From F23-B02 sp045601285 (GTDB lineage Bacteria > Bacillota > Clostridia > Oscillospirales > Oscillospiraceae), in assembly GCA_045601285.1 (NCBI GenBank), contig JAZRZJ010000034.1, forward strand, positions 1-20,735: 20,735 bases of DNA, written 5' to 3'. The notes beneath the pieces were generated by a model that was not told the origin of the DNA, did not search any database, and saw nothing but the letters and a program-made list of their open reading frames with translations. Position numbers and translations under genes: made by a program. Positions 1-6,828 of the stretch are shown here, one piece after another. The first letter of the stretch is position 1. Each line of letters starts with the position of its first letter.

Positions 1-69
1 TGCAAGGCTGTCAACTGCAAGAGTGGTGGAAGCACGTACGGCTTCTGCAATTTTTGAAACGGGTTTCAT
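1..69 (-). CDS. N-terminus of a probable class I/II PLP-dependent aminotransferase (partial)
   Basis: Only the first 23 codons are inside the window; the gene runs off the left edge. The peptide begins MKPVSKIAEAV and continues with RASTTLAVDSLA. This matches the usual opening of aspartate-aminotransferase-like fold-type I enzymes (a 'SxTLAVDxxAK' stretch ahead of the 'GFGAGEPDF' loop), so the call rests on N-terminal resemblance alone. The ATG is preceded by AAAGGAG at good spacing, and a near-consensus SigA promoter lies just upstream, so the start is well supported even if the product is not. It lies downstream of the spoIVA terminator and is probably its own transcription unit. Another PLP enzyme of the same fold is possible. 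Confidence 0.55.
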   Translation of the reverse strand, partial: MKPVSKIAEAVRASTTLAVDSLA

Positions 70-94
70 AAAAACATCTCCTTTTGATACATAA

Positions 95-123
95 ATTATA
101 GACGTATAAGCCGCACTTTTCAA
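95..123 (-). promoter_or_regulatory. SigA-type promoter of the left-edge aminotransferase gene
   Basis: On the minus strand TTGAAA (118-123) and TATAAT (95-100) are separated by exactly 17 bases. Transcription would start near position 88 and give a leader of about 20 nt carrying AAAGGAG. It sits just beyond the spoIVA terminator, which fits an independent unit. Seen by eye, no start-site data. Confidence 0.7.
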
Positions 124-134
124 GGAAAAATTGC

Positions 135-169
135 AAAATAAGCGGGAGCTTTACACTCCCGCTTATTTT
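135..169 (-). terminator. Intrinsic terminator of spoIVA
   Basis: A 14-bp perfect stem (135-148 with 156-169) with a 7-base loop and a GC core GCGGGAG. It begins 5 bases beyond the spoIVA stop. On the minus strand it is followed by a T-rich stretch. Confidence 0.85.
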
Positions 170-173
170 CGGA

Positions 174-1652
174 TTAGAGCAAAATGCAAATCAGCATTCC
201 GTTTCCGTCATTTATTATTTTCTGCAGCGTTTCCTGAAGCTTTGCCCTTGCATTTTCGGGCAGAGCCGCAAGCTTTTCCTCTATCCCCTCACCTGCTATT
301 TCATAAAGCGATCTGCCGAATATGTTTGACTGCCACAGCTTTGTCATGTCACCGTCATAGCCCTGAAGCAGAAAGCTTATTATCTCATCTGAAGCACCTT
401 CTCCGCCGATGGAGGGTGTAACCTCTGTTACCACATTGGTTTTCAGCATGTGGATCGCAGGAGCATTAGCTCTCAGCTTAACCAAATAATGCCCGTTGTG
501 CTTAACTATCTGAGGTTCATTCAGCTGCAGCTCATCTTCTGTCGGCAGAACAACGCCGTAGCCTTTTGTTCTTACATCTTCAAGCGCATTTTTTATGCGG
601 TCATAATCATGCTTTATTCCGCTCATCTCCCGCATAAGACAGATTATTGAGCCTTCATTTTCAATTTCCATTCCGCATTCATTGCTTATATAATCATAAT
701 ACAGCTTCCTCGGAATACCGAGGCTGATTTCCATCGAGCCGGTTCCGAAATTCTCACTTAGGATCTCCGACTTTTCAATTATTTCGGAATCTGAAAGGCT
801 AACAAGCATTTGTTTGATATCTTTAATTCTGTCCACGCTTTCGGCTGAACTCATAATCTCCGAATATAGCTGCTGCTTAATTTCGCACTCATCGTCAAGA
901 GATTCCGTCCACTCGGGAAAGTTTATCGCTATTTCGCTGATTTCAAACTCATTCAGAACCGAGCGCATTATTTTTTCCAGCTCAGCTTCATTCATTGTCT
1001 GGCAGTTGACGCACATACAGCTTACGCCGTATTTATCCTCAAGCTCATCTCTGAGCCTCTGAGCCTCCTCTGATTCAGGGTACACGCTGTTAAGCAGAAT
1101 GCTGAATGGCTTTCCTATGGCCTGAAGCTCACTCACGGCACGGCTTTCCGGTTCGATATAGTCTTCCCTCGGAATACCGCAGACTGTACCGTCTGTTGTT
1201 ATGACAAAGCCGATTGTGGAATGCTCGGTAATGACCTTGTTTGTACCCGTTTCGGCAGCCTCCGTCATGGTAACCTCGCGGTCAAACCAGGGTGTTGTCA
1301 CCATTCTTTCCCCACCGTCTTCAAACTGACCGCTTGCTCCCCTTACCATATATCCAACGCAGTCAACAAGCCTTACCGCCACTTCCGCGTTATCGTCAAG
1401 TCTGATTTTCACCGCTTCTTCAGGAACGAACTTCGGCTCTGAAGTCATTATTGTGCGGCCCGAGCCACTCTGAGGCAGCTCATCGAGAGCACGCTCCCGT
1501 ATGTATTCGTCCTCGATTTCCGGAATAACAGCAAGCTCCATAAAGCGCTTAATAAATGTTGACTTTCCTGTTCTCACCGGACCCACTACGCCTATCATTA
1601 CGGCGCCGTGCGTTCTCGTTGCTATATCCTTATAAATGCTCTGTTCAGTCAT
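174..1652 (-). CDS. spoIVA: Stage IV sporulation protein A (SpoIVA), spore coat morphogenetic ATPase
   Basis: SpoIVA is made in the mother cell, coats the forespore outer membrane and polymerises upon ATP hydrolysis to form the coat base layer; it is also needed for cortex assembly. The protein is 492 residues, the usual family length. A Walker A motif GPVRTGKS lies at residues 24-31, followed by TFIKRFMEL, matching the SpoIVA signature. The middle and C-terminal regions are collinear with the family, and the C-terminus ends in the hydrophobic NGMLICILL typical of SpoIVA. The ATG is preceded by GGAGG at 7-base spacing. A SigE-like promoter lies in the short gap after the nif3-like gene, and a terminator follows, so it can be transcribed alone. 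Nothing looks broken. Confidence 0.97.
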   Translation of the reverse strand: MTEQSIYKDIATRTHGAVMIGVVGPVRTGKSTFIKRFMELAVIPEIEDEYIRERALDELPQSGSGRTIMTSEPKFVPEEAVKIRLDDNAEVAVRLVDCVGYMVRGASGQFEDGGERMVTTPWFDREVTMTEAAETGTNKVITEHSTIGFVITTDGTVCGIPREDYIEPESRAVSELQAIGKPFSILLNSVYPESEEAQRLRDELEDKYGVSCMCVNCQTMNEAELEKIMRSVLNEFEISEIAINFPEWTESLDDECEIKQQLYSEIMSSAESVDRIKDIKQMLVSLSDSEIIEKSEILSENFGTGSMEISLGIPRKLYYDYISNECGMEIENEGSIICLMREMSGIKHDYDRIKNALEDVRTKGYGVVLPTEDELQLNEPQIVKHNGHYLVKLRANAPAIHMLKTNVVTEVTPSIGGEGASDEIISFLLQGYDGDMTKLWQSNIFGRSLYEIAGEGIEEKLAALPENARAKLQETLQKIINDGNGMLICILL

Positions 1653-1685
1653 AAAAAATCCTCCGCAGCTTTTCTCGTTTGTACG

Positions 1686-1714
1686 AGTTTATGAGCCGCA
1701 GAGGTAAAATATTC
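1686..1714 (-). promoter_or_regulatory. Candidate SigE-type (mother-cell) promoter of spoIVA
   Basis: On the minus strand GAATATT (1708-1714) is followed after 14 bases by CATAAACT (1686-1693). The known B. subtilis SigE consensus is KMATATT, 13-15 bases, CATACANT, so all -35 positions and 7 of 8 -10 positions agree. SpoIVA is a classic SigE target. The site lies between the nif3-like stop and the spoIVA start. Confidence 0.65.
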
Positions 1715-1716
1715 TG

Positions 1717-2484
1717 TTATGCAAAGCAAACCGTTTGATGATGAACCTCGGAAATTTTGAATTCAACATCGGGAAACGCTTTTTTAAGCCGCTCATACAG
1801 AACGGGAACAACCACATTTTCCGTGCAGAAATGGTCGGCATCTATCAGGTTTATTCCGAGCTCCTTTGCGTCAAGGAACTGATTATACTTGATATCCGCC
1901 GTAACATAGGTATCACAGCCCTTAGCCTTTGCCTCCGCAACGGAACCTCCTCCCGAGCCTCCCATAACCGCAAGCTTTTTGACGGGAACACCTGCAGAAA
2001 CATAGCGCAGACCCTTTGTATTCAAAGCTTCCTTGCACAGCTTGAGAAAGCTTTCAAATTCAACCGCTTCTTTATATTCTCCGATTCTTCCGCAGCCGTC
2101 AGAATCAAGTACATCGCTGACATTGCAGCCCAGTGCCGCCATTAACGCATCGTTGATGCCGCCTGCCGCAATATCAAGGTTTGTGTGCATACAAACAGCG
2201 GAAATGCCGTTTTTAATAAGCGCTGTTATCTTTCCGCCCACAAGGTCATTTTCAAGCACCGTCTTCTGCGCATCAAAAATCAGCGGGTGGTGGGATACAA
2301 TCAGAGACGCACCAAGCTCAGCCGCTTCTTCAATAACTTCACCGGTTATGTCAAGGGCAATGAGGCACCTTTTAACCCCGGCACTGCCGTTGCCTACAAG
2401 AAGACCGACATTATCAAAGTCCATCTTCATAGATACCGGGGCAAGCTCATTCAGATTTTCAAAAATATCATTCACAGTTATCAT
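1717..2484 (-). CDS. Nif3-like dinuclear metal centre hexameric protein (YqfO family)
   Basis: A member of the widespread NIF3/YqfO/YbgI family, which forms toroidal hexamers with a di-metal site per subunit; its physiological role is not settled. With the chosen start it has 255 residues. SHHPLIF (64-70), HTNLD (100-104) and the C-terminal DHFCTE (217-222) supply the conserved His/Asp/Glu metal ligands. It is the short form, lacking the central PII-like insertion of about 120 residues found in B. subtilis YqfO. Two adjacent ATG codons occur (2487 and 2484); 2484 is preferred because a weak AGGTG lies at better spacing. An upstream in-frame ATG at 2514 has no site. The start overlaps the 3' end of trmK by 17 bases, the usual conserved trmK-yqfO pair, implying translational coupling. 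Confidence 0.9.
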   Translation of the reverse strand: MITVNDIFENLNELAPVSMKMDFDNVGLLVGNGSAGVKRCLIALDITGEVIEEAAELGASLIVSHHPLIFDAQKTVLENDLVGGKITALIKNGISAVCMHTNLDIAAGGINDALMAALGCNVSDVLDSDGCGRIGEYKEAVEFESFLKLCKEALNTKGLRYVSAGVPVKKLAVMGGSGGGSVAEAKAKGCDTYVTADIKYNQFLDAKELGINLIDADHFCTENVVVPVLYERLKKAFPDVEFKISEVHHQTVCFA

Positions 2485-3166
2485 CATAGCACCTGCGCAT
2501 TTCAAAAAGTTCATTTAAAACTGTTCTGTTTATTTCAAGCCACGCATCAAGTCCTGTTCTTTCAGCCTTGTTAAGCCCGTCAACTGCGAACCTGAAGCGT
2601 TTTATATGATTATCAATATGCTCTGTAAAATGCTCGCTTATGCTGACTTTTTCATATTTGCCCACATAAAGCTCCGCATCGCTGTATTTAACGGGTTCTG
2701 CGATTTCGGCACATATTATCTGATAAACCGTACCGTTTTCTTTTATCAGAAGCTCATCGGTTATGCAATAGGAGTTATTCACCAGCCAGTAGCGAAGAAT
2801 TTCCGCCTTGGTTACGGGCTGAAGGATAAGCTTGATACCCGGCTTATAGGTCCATTCTGCACGGTCAATTATTCCCGTAATGGTATCTCCGCCCATGCCC
2901 GCAACAATAACCGTGTCAACACTGTCAGGCTCACAGCCATCAAGTCCGTCACACAATACGAGCTTCACGGAATCGGAAAATCCTGATTCCTCAAGACCTG
3001 CACGGGCCTTGTTAAGCGGACCTTCGTTTATATCTGTTGCAACAATTGTGCCGCTGTAGCCCCTTCTGCGCAGCATTATCGGTATATAGCCGTGGTCTGT
3101 ACCCACATCTGCAACGCCTTTACCGTCTTTAACCAGTGATGCAATTTTTTCAAGTCTTATGCTCAT
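2468..3166 (-). CDS. trmK: tRNA (adenine(22)-N1)-methyltransferase TrmK
   Basis: TrmK (YqfN) is a SAM-dependent enzyme that makes m1A at position 22 of bacterial tRNAs. The 232-residue protein has an N-terminal Rossmann fold: motif I is DVGTDHGYIP at 20-29, the acidic ribose-binding residue is in ATDIN (43-47), and the family motif AGMGG is at 89-93. The C-terminal part, from about residue 150, is charged and predicted helical, like the coiled-coil domain of TrmK. The start has GGAG five bases upstream of ATG. It overlaps the nif3-like gene downstream. A terminator-like hairpin lies only about 20 bases upstream of the start, so transcription probably depends on read-through or on a promoter I could not identify. 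Confidence 0.95.
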   Translation of the reverse strand: MSIRLEKIASLVKDGKGVADVGTDHGYIPIMLRRRGYSGTIVATDINEGPLNKARAGLEESGFSDSVKLVLCDGLDGCEPDSVDTVIVAGMGGDTITGIIDRAEWTYKPGIKLILQPVTKAEILRYWLVNNSYCITDELLIKENGTVYQIICAEIAEPVKYSDAELYVGKYEKVSISEHFTEHIDNHIKRFRFAVDGLNKAERTGLDAWLEINRTVLNELFEMRRCYDDNCE

Positions 3167-3185
3167 AAAATCTCCGTATAAAACT

Positions 3186-3208
3186 AAAAGCCGGCATGAC
3201 CGGCTTTT
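3186..3208 (-). terminator. Intrinsic terminator after the DUF1858 gene
   Basis: A 9-bp perfect stem, AAAAGCCGG at 3186-3194 with CCGGCTTTT at 3200-3208, and a 5-base loop. On the minus strand it is followed by AGTTTTATAC, and the trmK ribosome-binding site begins about 12 bases later. The plus strand also ends in a T-run, so it could act in both directions. Confidence 0.7.
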
Positions 3209-3226
3209 TGTTTTTTGCCGCTATAA

Positions 3227-3445
3227 TCAGCAGCCGAAAATAAGAAATGCCTTGAGCTCGATGATGAATTCATCGGGGTCAACGCCGTGCGCTGCGCAGG
3301 CCTGCTCGATGGTTTCAACGTCTGCAAGCGCACAGCCGAGGCAGTGCATTCCGAGCTCCTGGAACTTGGGCATAGCTTCGGGGCAATTTTCAAGGACTTC
3401 GCAAATCATAGTTTCTCTTGTAATTTCAAAGCTGCTTTCAAACAT
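3227..3445 (-). CDS. DUF1858 domain mini-protein with HCLGC motif (putative redox/iron-sulfur associated)
   Basis: A 72-residue protein consisting of a single DUF1858 domain, the 'hybrid-cluster-protein-associated disulfide' family. The hallmark HCLGC at residues 34-38 has a CxxC pair, preceded by the typical helix ETMICEVLENCPEAMPKF and followed by ETIEQACAAHGVDPDEF. The protein ends in GC, giving extra cysteines at 15, 21, 50 and 72. Members occur free-standing or fused to oxidoreductases in anaerobes; the function is unproven, and thiol redox or metal binding is inferred from the cysteines. The ATG at 3445 is chosen because AGGAG lies just upstream; an earlier in-frame TTG would place that site inside the gene. 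Flanked on both sides by terminators, so probably monocistronic. Confidence 0.85.
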   Translation of the reverse strand: MFESSFEITRETMICEVLENCPEAMPKFQELGMHCLGCALADVETIEQACAAHGVDPDEFIIELKAFLIFGC

Positions 3446-3491
3446 AACTGTATCTCCTATCAAAAATACTGATTAATTTCACAAAAAGAAC

Positions 3492-3511
3492 GGGACGCTG
3501 TTAAGCGTCCC
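3492..3511 (-). terminator. Intrinsic terminator of the zinc-ribbon gene
   Basis: An 8-bp perfect stem GGGACGCT/AGCGTCCC with loop GTTA. On the minus strand it is followed by GTTCTTTTTGT. It lies 22 bases past the stop of the zinc-ribbon gene. Confidence 0.85.
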
Positions 3512-3533
3512 ACTCTATTCCTGAAAATTAGTT

Positions 3534-3812
3534 TCAGGCCTGCTCCTTCATCTTTGCAAAGCACTCGCTGCAGTAAACGGGACGATCGGACTTGGGCTCA
3601 AAGGGAACCTTTGCCTCACCGCCGCAAGCAGCACAAGTTGCGGTGAAGAACTCACGGGGACCACGGGCTGCGTTCTTGCGAGCGTCGCGGCATGCCTTGC
3701 AGCGCTGGGGCTCGTTCTGGAAGCCGCGCTCTGCATAGAATTCCTGTTCGCCTGCGGAGAAGATAAACTCGTTACCGCATTCTTTGCAAACTAAGGTCTT
3801 GTCTTCGTACAT
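3534..3812 (-). CDS. Small double zinc-ribbon protein (zf-trcl / CxxC-x17-CxxC type)
   Basis: A 92-residue protein with two treble-clef-like zinc-binding modules. The first uses C9-x2-C12 and C38-x2-C41 around a short aromatic segment; the second uses C60-x2-C63 and C81-x2-C84, the exact CxxC-x17-CxxC spacing of a family common in clostridia. A basic linker RDARKNAARGPR joins them, which could bind nucleic acid or ribosome components (inference). The molecular function of the family is not established. The gene has GAGAGG before the ATG, its own terminator, and mostly C-ending codons, suggesting strong expression. It starts 47 bases downstream of sigH and could be read from the sigH promoter, as I see no strong terminator between them. 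Confidence 0.85.
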   Translation of the reverse strand: MYEDKTLVCKECGNEFIFSAGEQEFYAERGFQNEPQRCKACRDARKNAARGPREFFTATCAACGGEAKVPFEPKSDRPVYCSECFAKMKEQA

Positions 3813-3859
3813 TTTGAATCCTCTCTTTTGAAAAACTAGCCTATCGGCTTATATATGCG

Positions 3860-4486
3860 TCAGCTTATGCTGATGTCGCCTGAATTGAGGTAGTGCGCCA
3901 GCTTACGCCTTATTCTCTGTATCGCGTTGTCAACCGCTTTCTCACTTTTGCCCATTTCCTGAGCAATCTCCCGGTAACTCAAACCCTTGAGATACTTATC
4001 AAGAACCGAGGCTTCAAGCTTCGACAGTTGCTTTACGAATGAAGAATATAAAGATTTACTGTTTTCTTCGCTCTCACTGGCCAGAACCTGCTCTTCAGGT
4101 GTCTTTCGATTAAGTCCGGATGCCAATAGGGAGATCTGGAATTCGTCCGACTGCAATGATTCTAATGGGACAAAATCATTCAGCGGAAGATTCTTTATGC
4201 TTGCCGCAGATTTTACAACGGAAATAATACGGTTTCTGATGCATGTTTTTGCAAAGCTCTTAAATGATGCTTCTCGATTCGGATCGTACTGTCTGATAGC
4301 AGATATCAGGCCAAACATACCTTCCTGAATCAGATCCTCGTTATCTCCGCCCGCAAGGAAATACGGTCTTGAGCATATTCGAACCTCTCGCATATAACGA
4401 ACCACAAGCTGTTCCTCGGCTTCCTTATCGCCGGAAACTGACAGACGCTGAAGTTCATTATCTTCAAGTTCTCTGTAATTAAACAT
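3860..4486 (-). CDS. sigH: RNA polymerase sigma factor SigH/Spo0H-like
   Basis: A sigma-70 family factor resembling SigH, the stationary-phase sigma that controls entry into sporulation and competence. Of 208 residues, region 2 carries PYFLAGGDNEDLIQEGMFGL (41-60), closely parallel to the SigH segment around 'DREDIVQEGMIGL', then FKSFAKTCIRNRIISVVKSA (75-94) and KNLPLND, matching SigH's region 2.3-2.4. Region 4.2 is a helix-turn-helix at about 168-197 (LSYREIAQEMGKSEKAVDNA). Its usual neighbours in Bacillus (rlmB, rpmG, secE) are absent. A consensus SigA promoter lies upstream, but no convincing Shine-Dalgarno precedes the ATG, so translation may be weak or controlled. A SigI/SigF-type assignment is less likely from region 2. 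Confidence 0.85.
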   Translation of the reverse strand: MFNYRELEDNELQRLSVSGDKEAEEQLVVRYMREVRICSRPYFLAGGDNEDLIQEGMFGLISAIRQYDPNREASFKSFAKTCIRNRIISVVKSAASIKNLPLNDFVPLESLQSDEFQISLLASGLNRKTPEEQVLASESEENSKSLYSSFVKQLSKLEASVLDKYLKGLSYREIAQEMGKSEKAVDNAIQRIRRKLAHYLNSGDISIS

Positions 4487-4520
4487 AAATAATCAATACT
4501 TTTTCTAATAATTCTATTAT

Positions 4521-4548
4521 AGTATATAACAATGATATTAAATGTCAA
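4521..4548 (-). promoter_or_regulatory. SigA-type promoter of sigH
   Basis: On the minus strand a perfect TTGACA (4543-4548) and TATACT (4521-4526) are 16 bases apart, in very AT-rich DNA. The predicted leader is about 30 nt and lacks an obvious Shine-Dalgarno. A second TATAAT overlaps but would need a 21-base spacer. Confidence 0.7.
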
Positions 4549-4595
4549 TAGAAAAAGTTTAAAAAAAGCCGAAATATCAAGTGTTTTTTGCCTAT

Positions 4596-5639
4596 TTAAA
4601 GTGTGAGTTCTTCCTGTCCCAGACACTCTATCCCAAGATGTTCATAAGCCTTTCTCGTTACACATCTTCCCCTGGGAGTGCGGATAAGGAAGCCCTGCTG
4701 AAGCAGATAGGGTTCATATACATCTTCGAGGGTGACAGCCTCTTCATTGATGGTTGCCGCAAGGGTATCAAGACCTACGGGGCCGCCGTTATAGAATTCG
4801 ATAATGCTCCGCAGCATTCTTCGGTCAAGGGAGTCAAGACCCAGCTTGTCAACCTCAAGGCGTGAAAGCGCCATATCTGCAACTTCTTTTGTAATAACAC
4901 CTCCGGCCCTCACCTGCGCAAAGTCACGCACACGGCGAAGCATACGGTTTGCAATTCTCGGTGTTCCTCTGGAGCGGGACGCAATTTCCATTGCCCCTTC
5001 CCTATCGATTTCAATGCCGAGAATGTCCGAGGAGCGCTCAACAATACGCCTGAGCTCATCGGGAGAATAAAGCTCAAGCCTTAAGGCAACACCGAAACGG
5101 TCACGCAGAGGCGCAGTAAGCTGTCCTGAGCGGGTTGTTGCTCCGATAAGGGTAAACTTCGGAAGCTCAAGATGAATGGAGTTTGCGGAAGGACCTTTGC
5201 CGAGGATAATGTCTATGGCGTAATCCTCCATGGCAGGATAGAGTATTTCCTCATAGGCTCTGTTGAGTCGGTGTATCTCATCGACAAAGAGAATATCACC
5301 CTCATTAAGATTTGTGAGCATAGCCACAAGGTCACCGGGTTTTTCGATTGCGGGACCGGAGGTTATGCGCATATTAACGCCCATTTCATTAGCAATAACC
5401 GCTGCAAGTGTTGTCTTTCCGAGTCCCGGAGGTCCGTGGAGAAGCACGTGATCAAGGGACTCCCCGCGCATTCTTGCTGCGTCAATGAATACGCTGAGGT
5501 TATCCTTGGCTTTTTCCTGTCCGATATACTCGGCTATGGTTCTGGGGCGCAGACTGCCCTCGGAAGCGTCCTCGGGAAGCATGCTTGAGCTTGTAACTAT
5601 TGGCTGGTCTTCAAGACCGTCGGAGAAATTAATGCTCAT
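4596..5639 (-). CDS. ruvB: Holliday junction branch migration ATPase RuvB
   Basis: RuvB is the AAA+ hexameric motor that, with RuvA, drives branch migration of Holliday junctions during recombinational repair. The 347-residue protein has the family's typical N-terminal RPRTIAEYIGQ (31-41), Walker A GPPGLGKT (69-76), Walker B and box II LFVDEIHRL (117-125), sensor 1 GATTRSG and an arginine-finger segment APLRDRFG, followed by the C-terminal winged helix ending in RTPRGRCVT. AGGAGG precedes the ATG at good distance and lies within the 3' end of ruvA, 10 bases away. It is the last gene of ruvCAB. I see no strong hairpin before sigH. Confidence 0.98.
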   Translation of the reverse strand: MSINFSDGLEDQPIVTSSSMLPEDASEGSLRPRTIAEYIGQEKAKDNLSVFIDAARMRGESLDHVLLHGPPGLGKTTLAAVIANEMGVNMRITSGPAIEKPGDLVAMLTNLNEGDILFVDEIHRLNRAYEEILYPAMEDYAIDIILGKGPSANSIHLELPKFTLIGATTRSGQLTAPLRDRFGVALRLELYSPDELRRIVERSSDILGIEIDREGAMEIASRSRGTPRIANRMLRRVRDFAQVRAGGVITKEVADMALSRLEVDKLGLDSLDRRMLRSIIEFYNGGPVGLDTLAATINEEAVTLEDVYEPYLLQQGFLIRTPRGRCVTRKAYEHLGIECLGQEELTL

Positions 5640-5649
5640 TGTCTGCCTC

Positions 5650-6243
5650 CTACATCATTTTTTTCAGAACAAGCTTAACGATCTGTTCCGTGCTCATTCC
5701 GCTTATATCGGCATTTCGCAAAACAGAGTTGATCTCAGCCGCCGAATAGCCGAGAACCATTAAGGCCGCAATGGCGTCGCTGCGGGTTCCGCTGTCGGCA
5801 GGAGTAAGCACCGCGGGCATTTCTGCTGCTGCATTGCCTGCTTCCTTGCCCATTTTGTCCTTTAACTCAAGAATTACACGCTGTGCAATCTTTTTTCCAA
5901 CACCCTGCGCAGCGGTAATCACCTTTTCATCGCCGTTCATAATGGCCATTGCAAGTCCTTCAGGAGTACTTGCCGAAAGAATGGATTGTGCGGCTTTCGG
6001 ACCGATACCCGAAACGGTAAGCAGCATTTCAAAGCAGCGTTTTTCCTGCTGTGTTGCAAAGCCGTAAAGCTCAAAGGCATCTTCCCTTACGCTTTCGCAT
6101 ATATACAGCTTGGTCTTTTCGCCCTTTTTAATCCGCGAGAGCGTATTTGCGGTGGTATTTACCGCATACCCAACTCCGCCGCAGTCAATAACAGCCATAT
6201 TAATATCTATTTCAGCAACAATTCCGTTCAGATAGTAGAACAT
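5650..6243 (-). CDS. ruvA: Holliday junction DNA-binding protein RuvA
   Basis: RuvA binds four-way junctions as a tetramer or octamer and recruits RuvB. The protein is 197 residues with the chosen start (MFYYLNGIVAEI). It has the OB fold in residues 1-62, two helix-hairpin-helix motifs (VSGIGPKAA at 77-85 and AQGVGKKIAQ at 112-121), and the RuvB-contacting domain III at about 155-197, including DAIAALMVLGYSAAE. The ATG at 6243 is used because AAAGGAG lies just upstream and family members begin here; a longer in-frame start would add a 17-residue basic extension unlike RuvA. It overlaps the end of ruvC by 16 bases, indicating translational coupling. Confidence 0.97.
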   Translation of the reverse strand: MFYYLNGIVAEIDINMAVIDCGGVGYAVNTTANTLSRIKKGEKTKLYICESVREDAFELYGFATQQEKRCFEMLLTVSGIGPKAAQSILSASTPEGLAMAIMNGDEKVITAAQGVGKKIAQRVILELKDKMGKEAGNAAAEMPAVLTPADSGTRSDAIAALMVLGYSAAEINSVLRNADISGMSTEQIVKLVLKKMM

Positions 6244-6740
6244 ACTCCGGTATCTCCTTTGTTGAGAAGTGAGGTTGAGCTTCTTGCGTGGCAAATCGCA
6301 AGGGCAACCGCATCGGCCGCGTCATCGGGTTTAGGAGCCGCAGGCAGATTAAGAATACGCTTGACCATATCAATGACCTGATTTTTCTCCGCCCTGCCGT
6401 AGCCGACCACAGCCTGCTTAACCTGAAGCGGAGTGTATTCAAACACTTGAACCCCTGCTCTGTATGCCGCCAGAAGAATTACTCCTCTTGCGTGGGAAAC
6501 TGCAATGCCCGTAGTAATATTGGTGTTAAAAAACAGCTCTTCAATTGACACAGCATCGGGATTAAATGTGGAAATAAGCTCATTCATATCCTCAAAAATA
6601 CGGTCAAGCCTGCTGGAAAGACTCGTGTGTGCAGGCGTACTTATAACGCCGCAGGTCACAAGCCGCATTTTACTTTTATCCGTATCAACAATGCTGAAGC
6701 CAACAGTGGCAAGACCCGGGTCAATTCCCAAAATGCGCAA
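6228..6740 (-). CDS. ruvC: Crossover junction endodeoxyribonuclease RuvC
   Basis: RuvC resolves Holliday junctions by symmetrical nicking. With the TTG start at 6740 the protein is 170 residues and the catalytic residues fall at D7 (RILGIDPG), E67 (SIEELFF), and D139/D140 plus D143 in PDDAADA, nearly the E. coli numbering (D7, E66, D138, D141). An in-frame GTG at 6749 is disfavoured because the AGGA site would touch it, whereas it lies 8-9 bases before the TTG. First gene of the ruvCAB operon, with its own promoter just downstream of the xerD terminator. YebC, often encoded directly before ruvC, is here about 9 kb away. Confidence 0.96.
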   Translation of the reverse strand: MRILGIDPGLATVGFSIVDTDKSKMRLVTCGVISTPAHTSLSSRLDRIFEDMNELISTFNPDAVSIEELFFNTNITTGIAVSHARGVILLAAYRAGVQVFEYTPLQVKQAVVGYGRAEKNQVIDMVKRILNLPAAPKPDDAADAVALAICHARSSTSLLNKGDTGVCSTI

Positions 6741-6762
6741 TATAATCACTTCCTGACTTTAA

Positions 6763-6791
6763 ATTTTAGCACATATTGTGATTTATGGCAA
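6763..6791 (-). promoter_or_regulatory. SigA-type promoter of ruvCAB
   Basis: On the minus strand TTGCCA (6786-6791) and TAAAAT (6763-6768) have a 17-base spacer, with an extended -10 TG one base upstream. It lies between the xerD terminator and the ruvC start, consistent with an independent operon. Confidence 0.65.
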
Positions 6792-6819
6792 CAAAAAAAG
6801 ACCGCCATTGGGCGGTCTT
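6791..6819 (-). terminator. Intrinsic terminator of xerD
   Basis: A 9-bp perfect stem AAGACCGCC/GGCGGTCTT with loop ATTG (6798-6819). On the minus strand it is followed by a run of T (6792-6799 region). It starts 9 bases beyond the xerD stop. Confidence 0.9.
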
Positions 6820-6828
6820 AAAAAACAA

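Noticed and set aside
3855..3895. Small hairpins at the end of sigH as a terminator
   Set aside because: The stems are only 4-7 bp with wobbles and lack a proper following T-run; the zinc-ribbon gene may be read from the sigH promoter.
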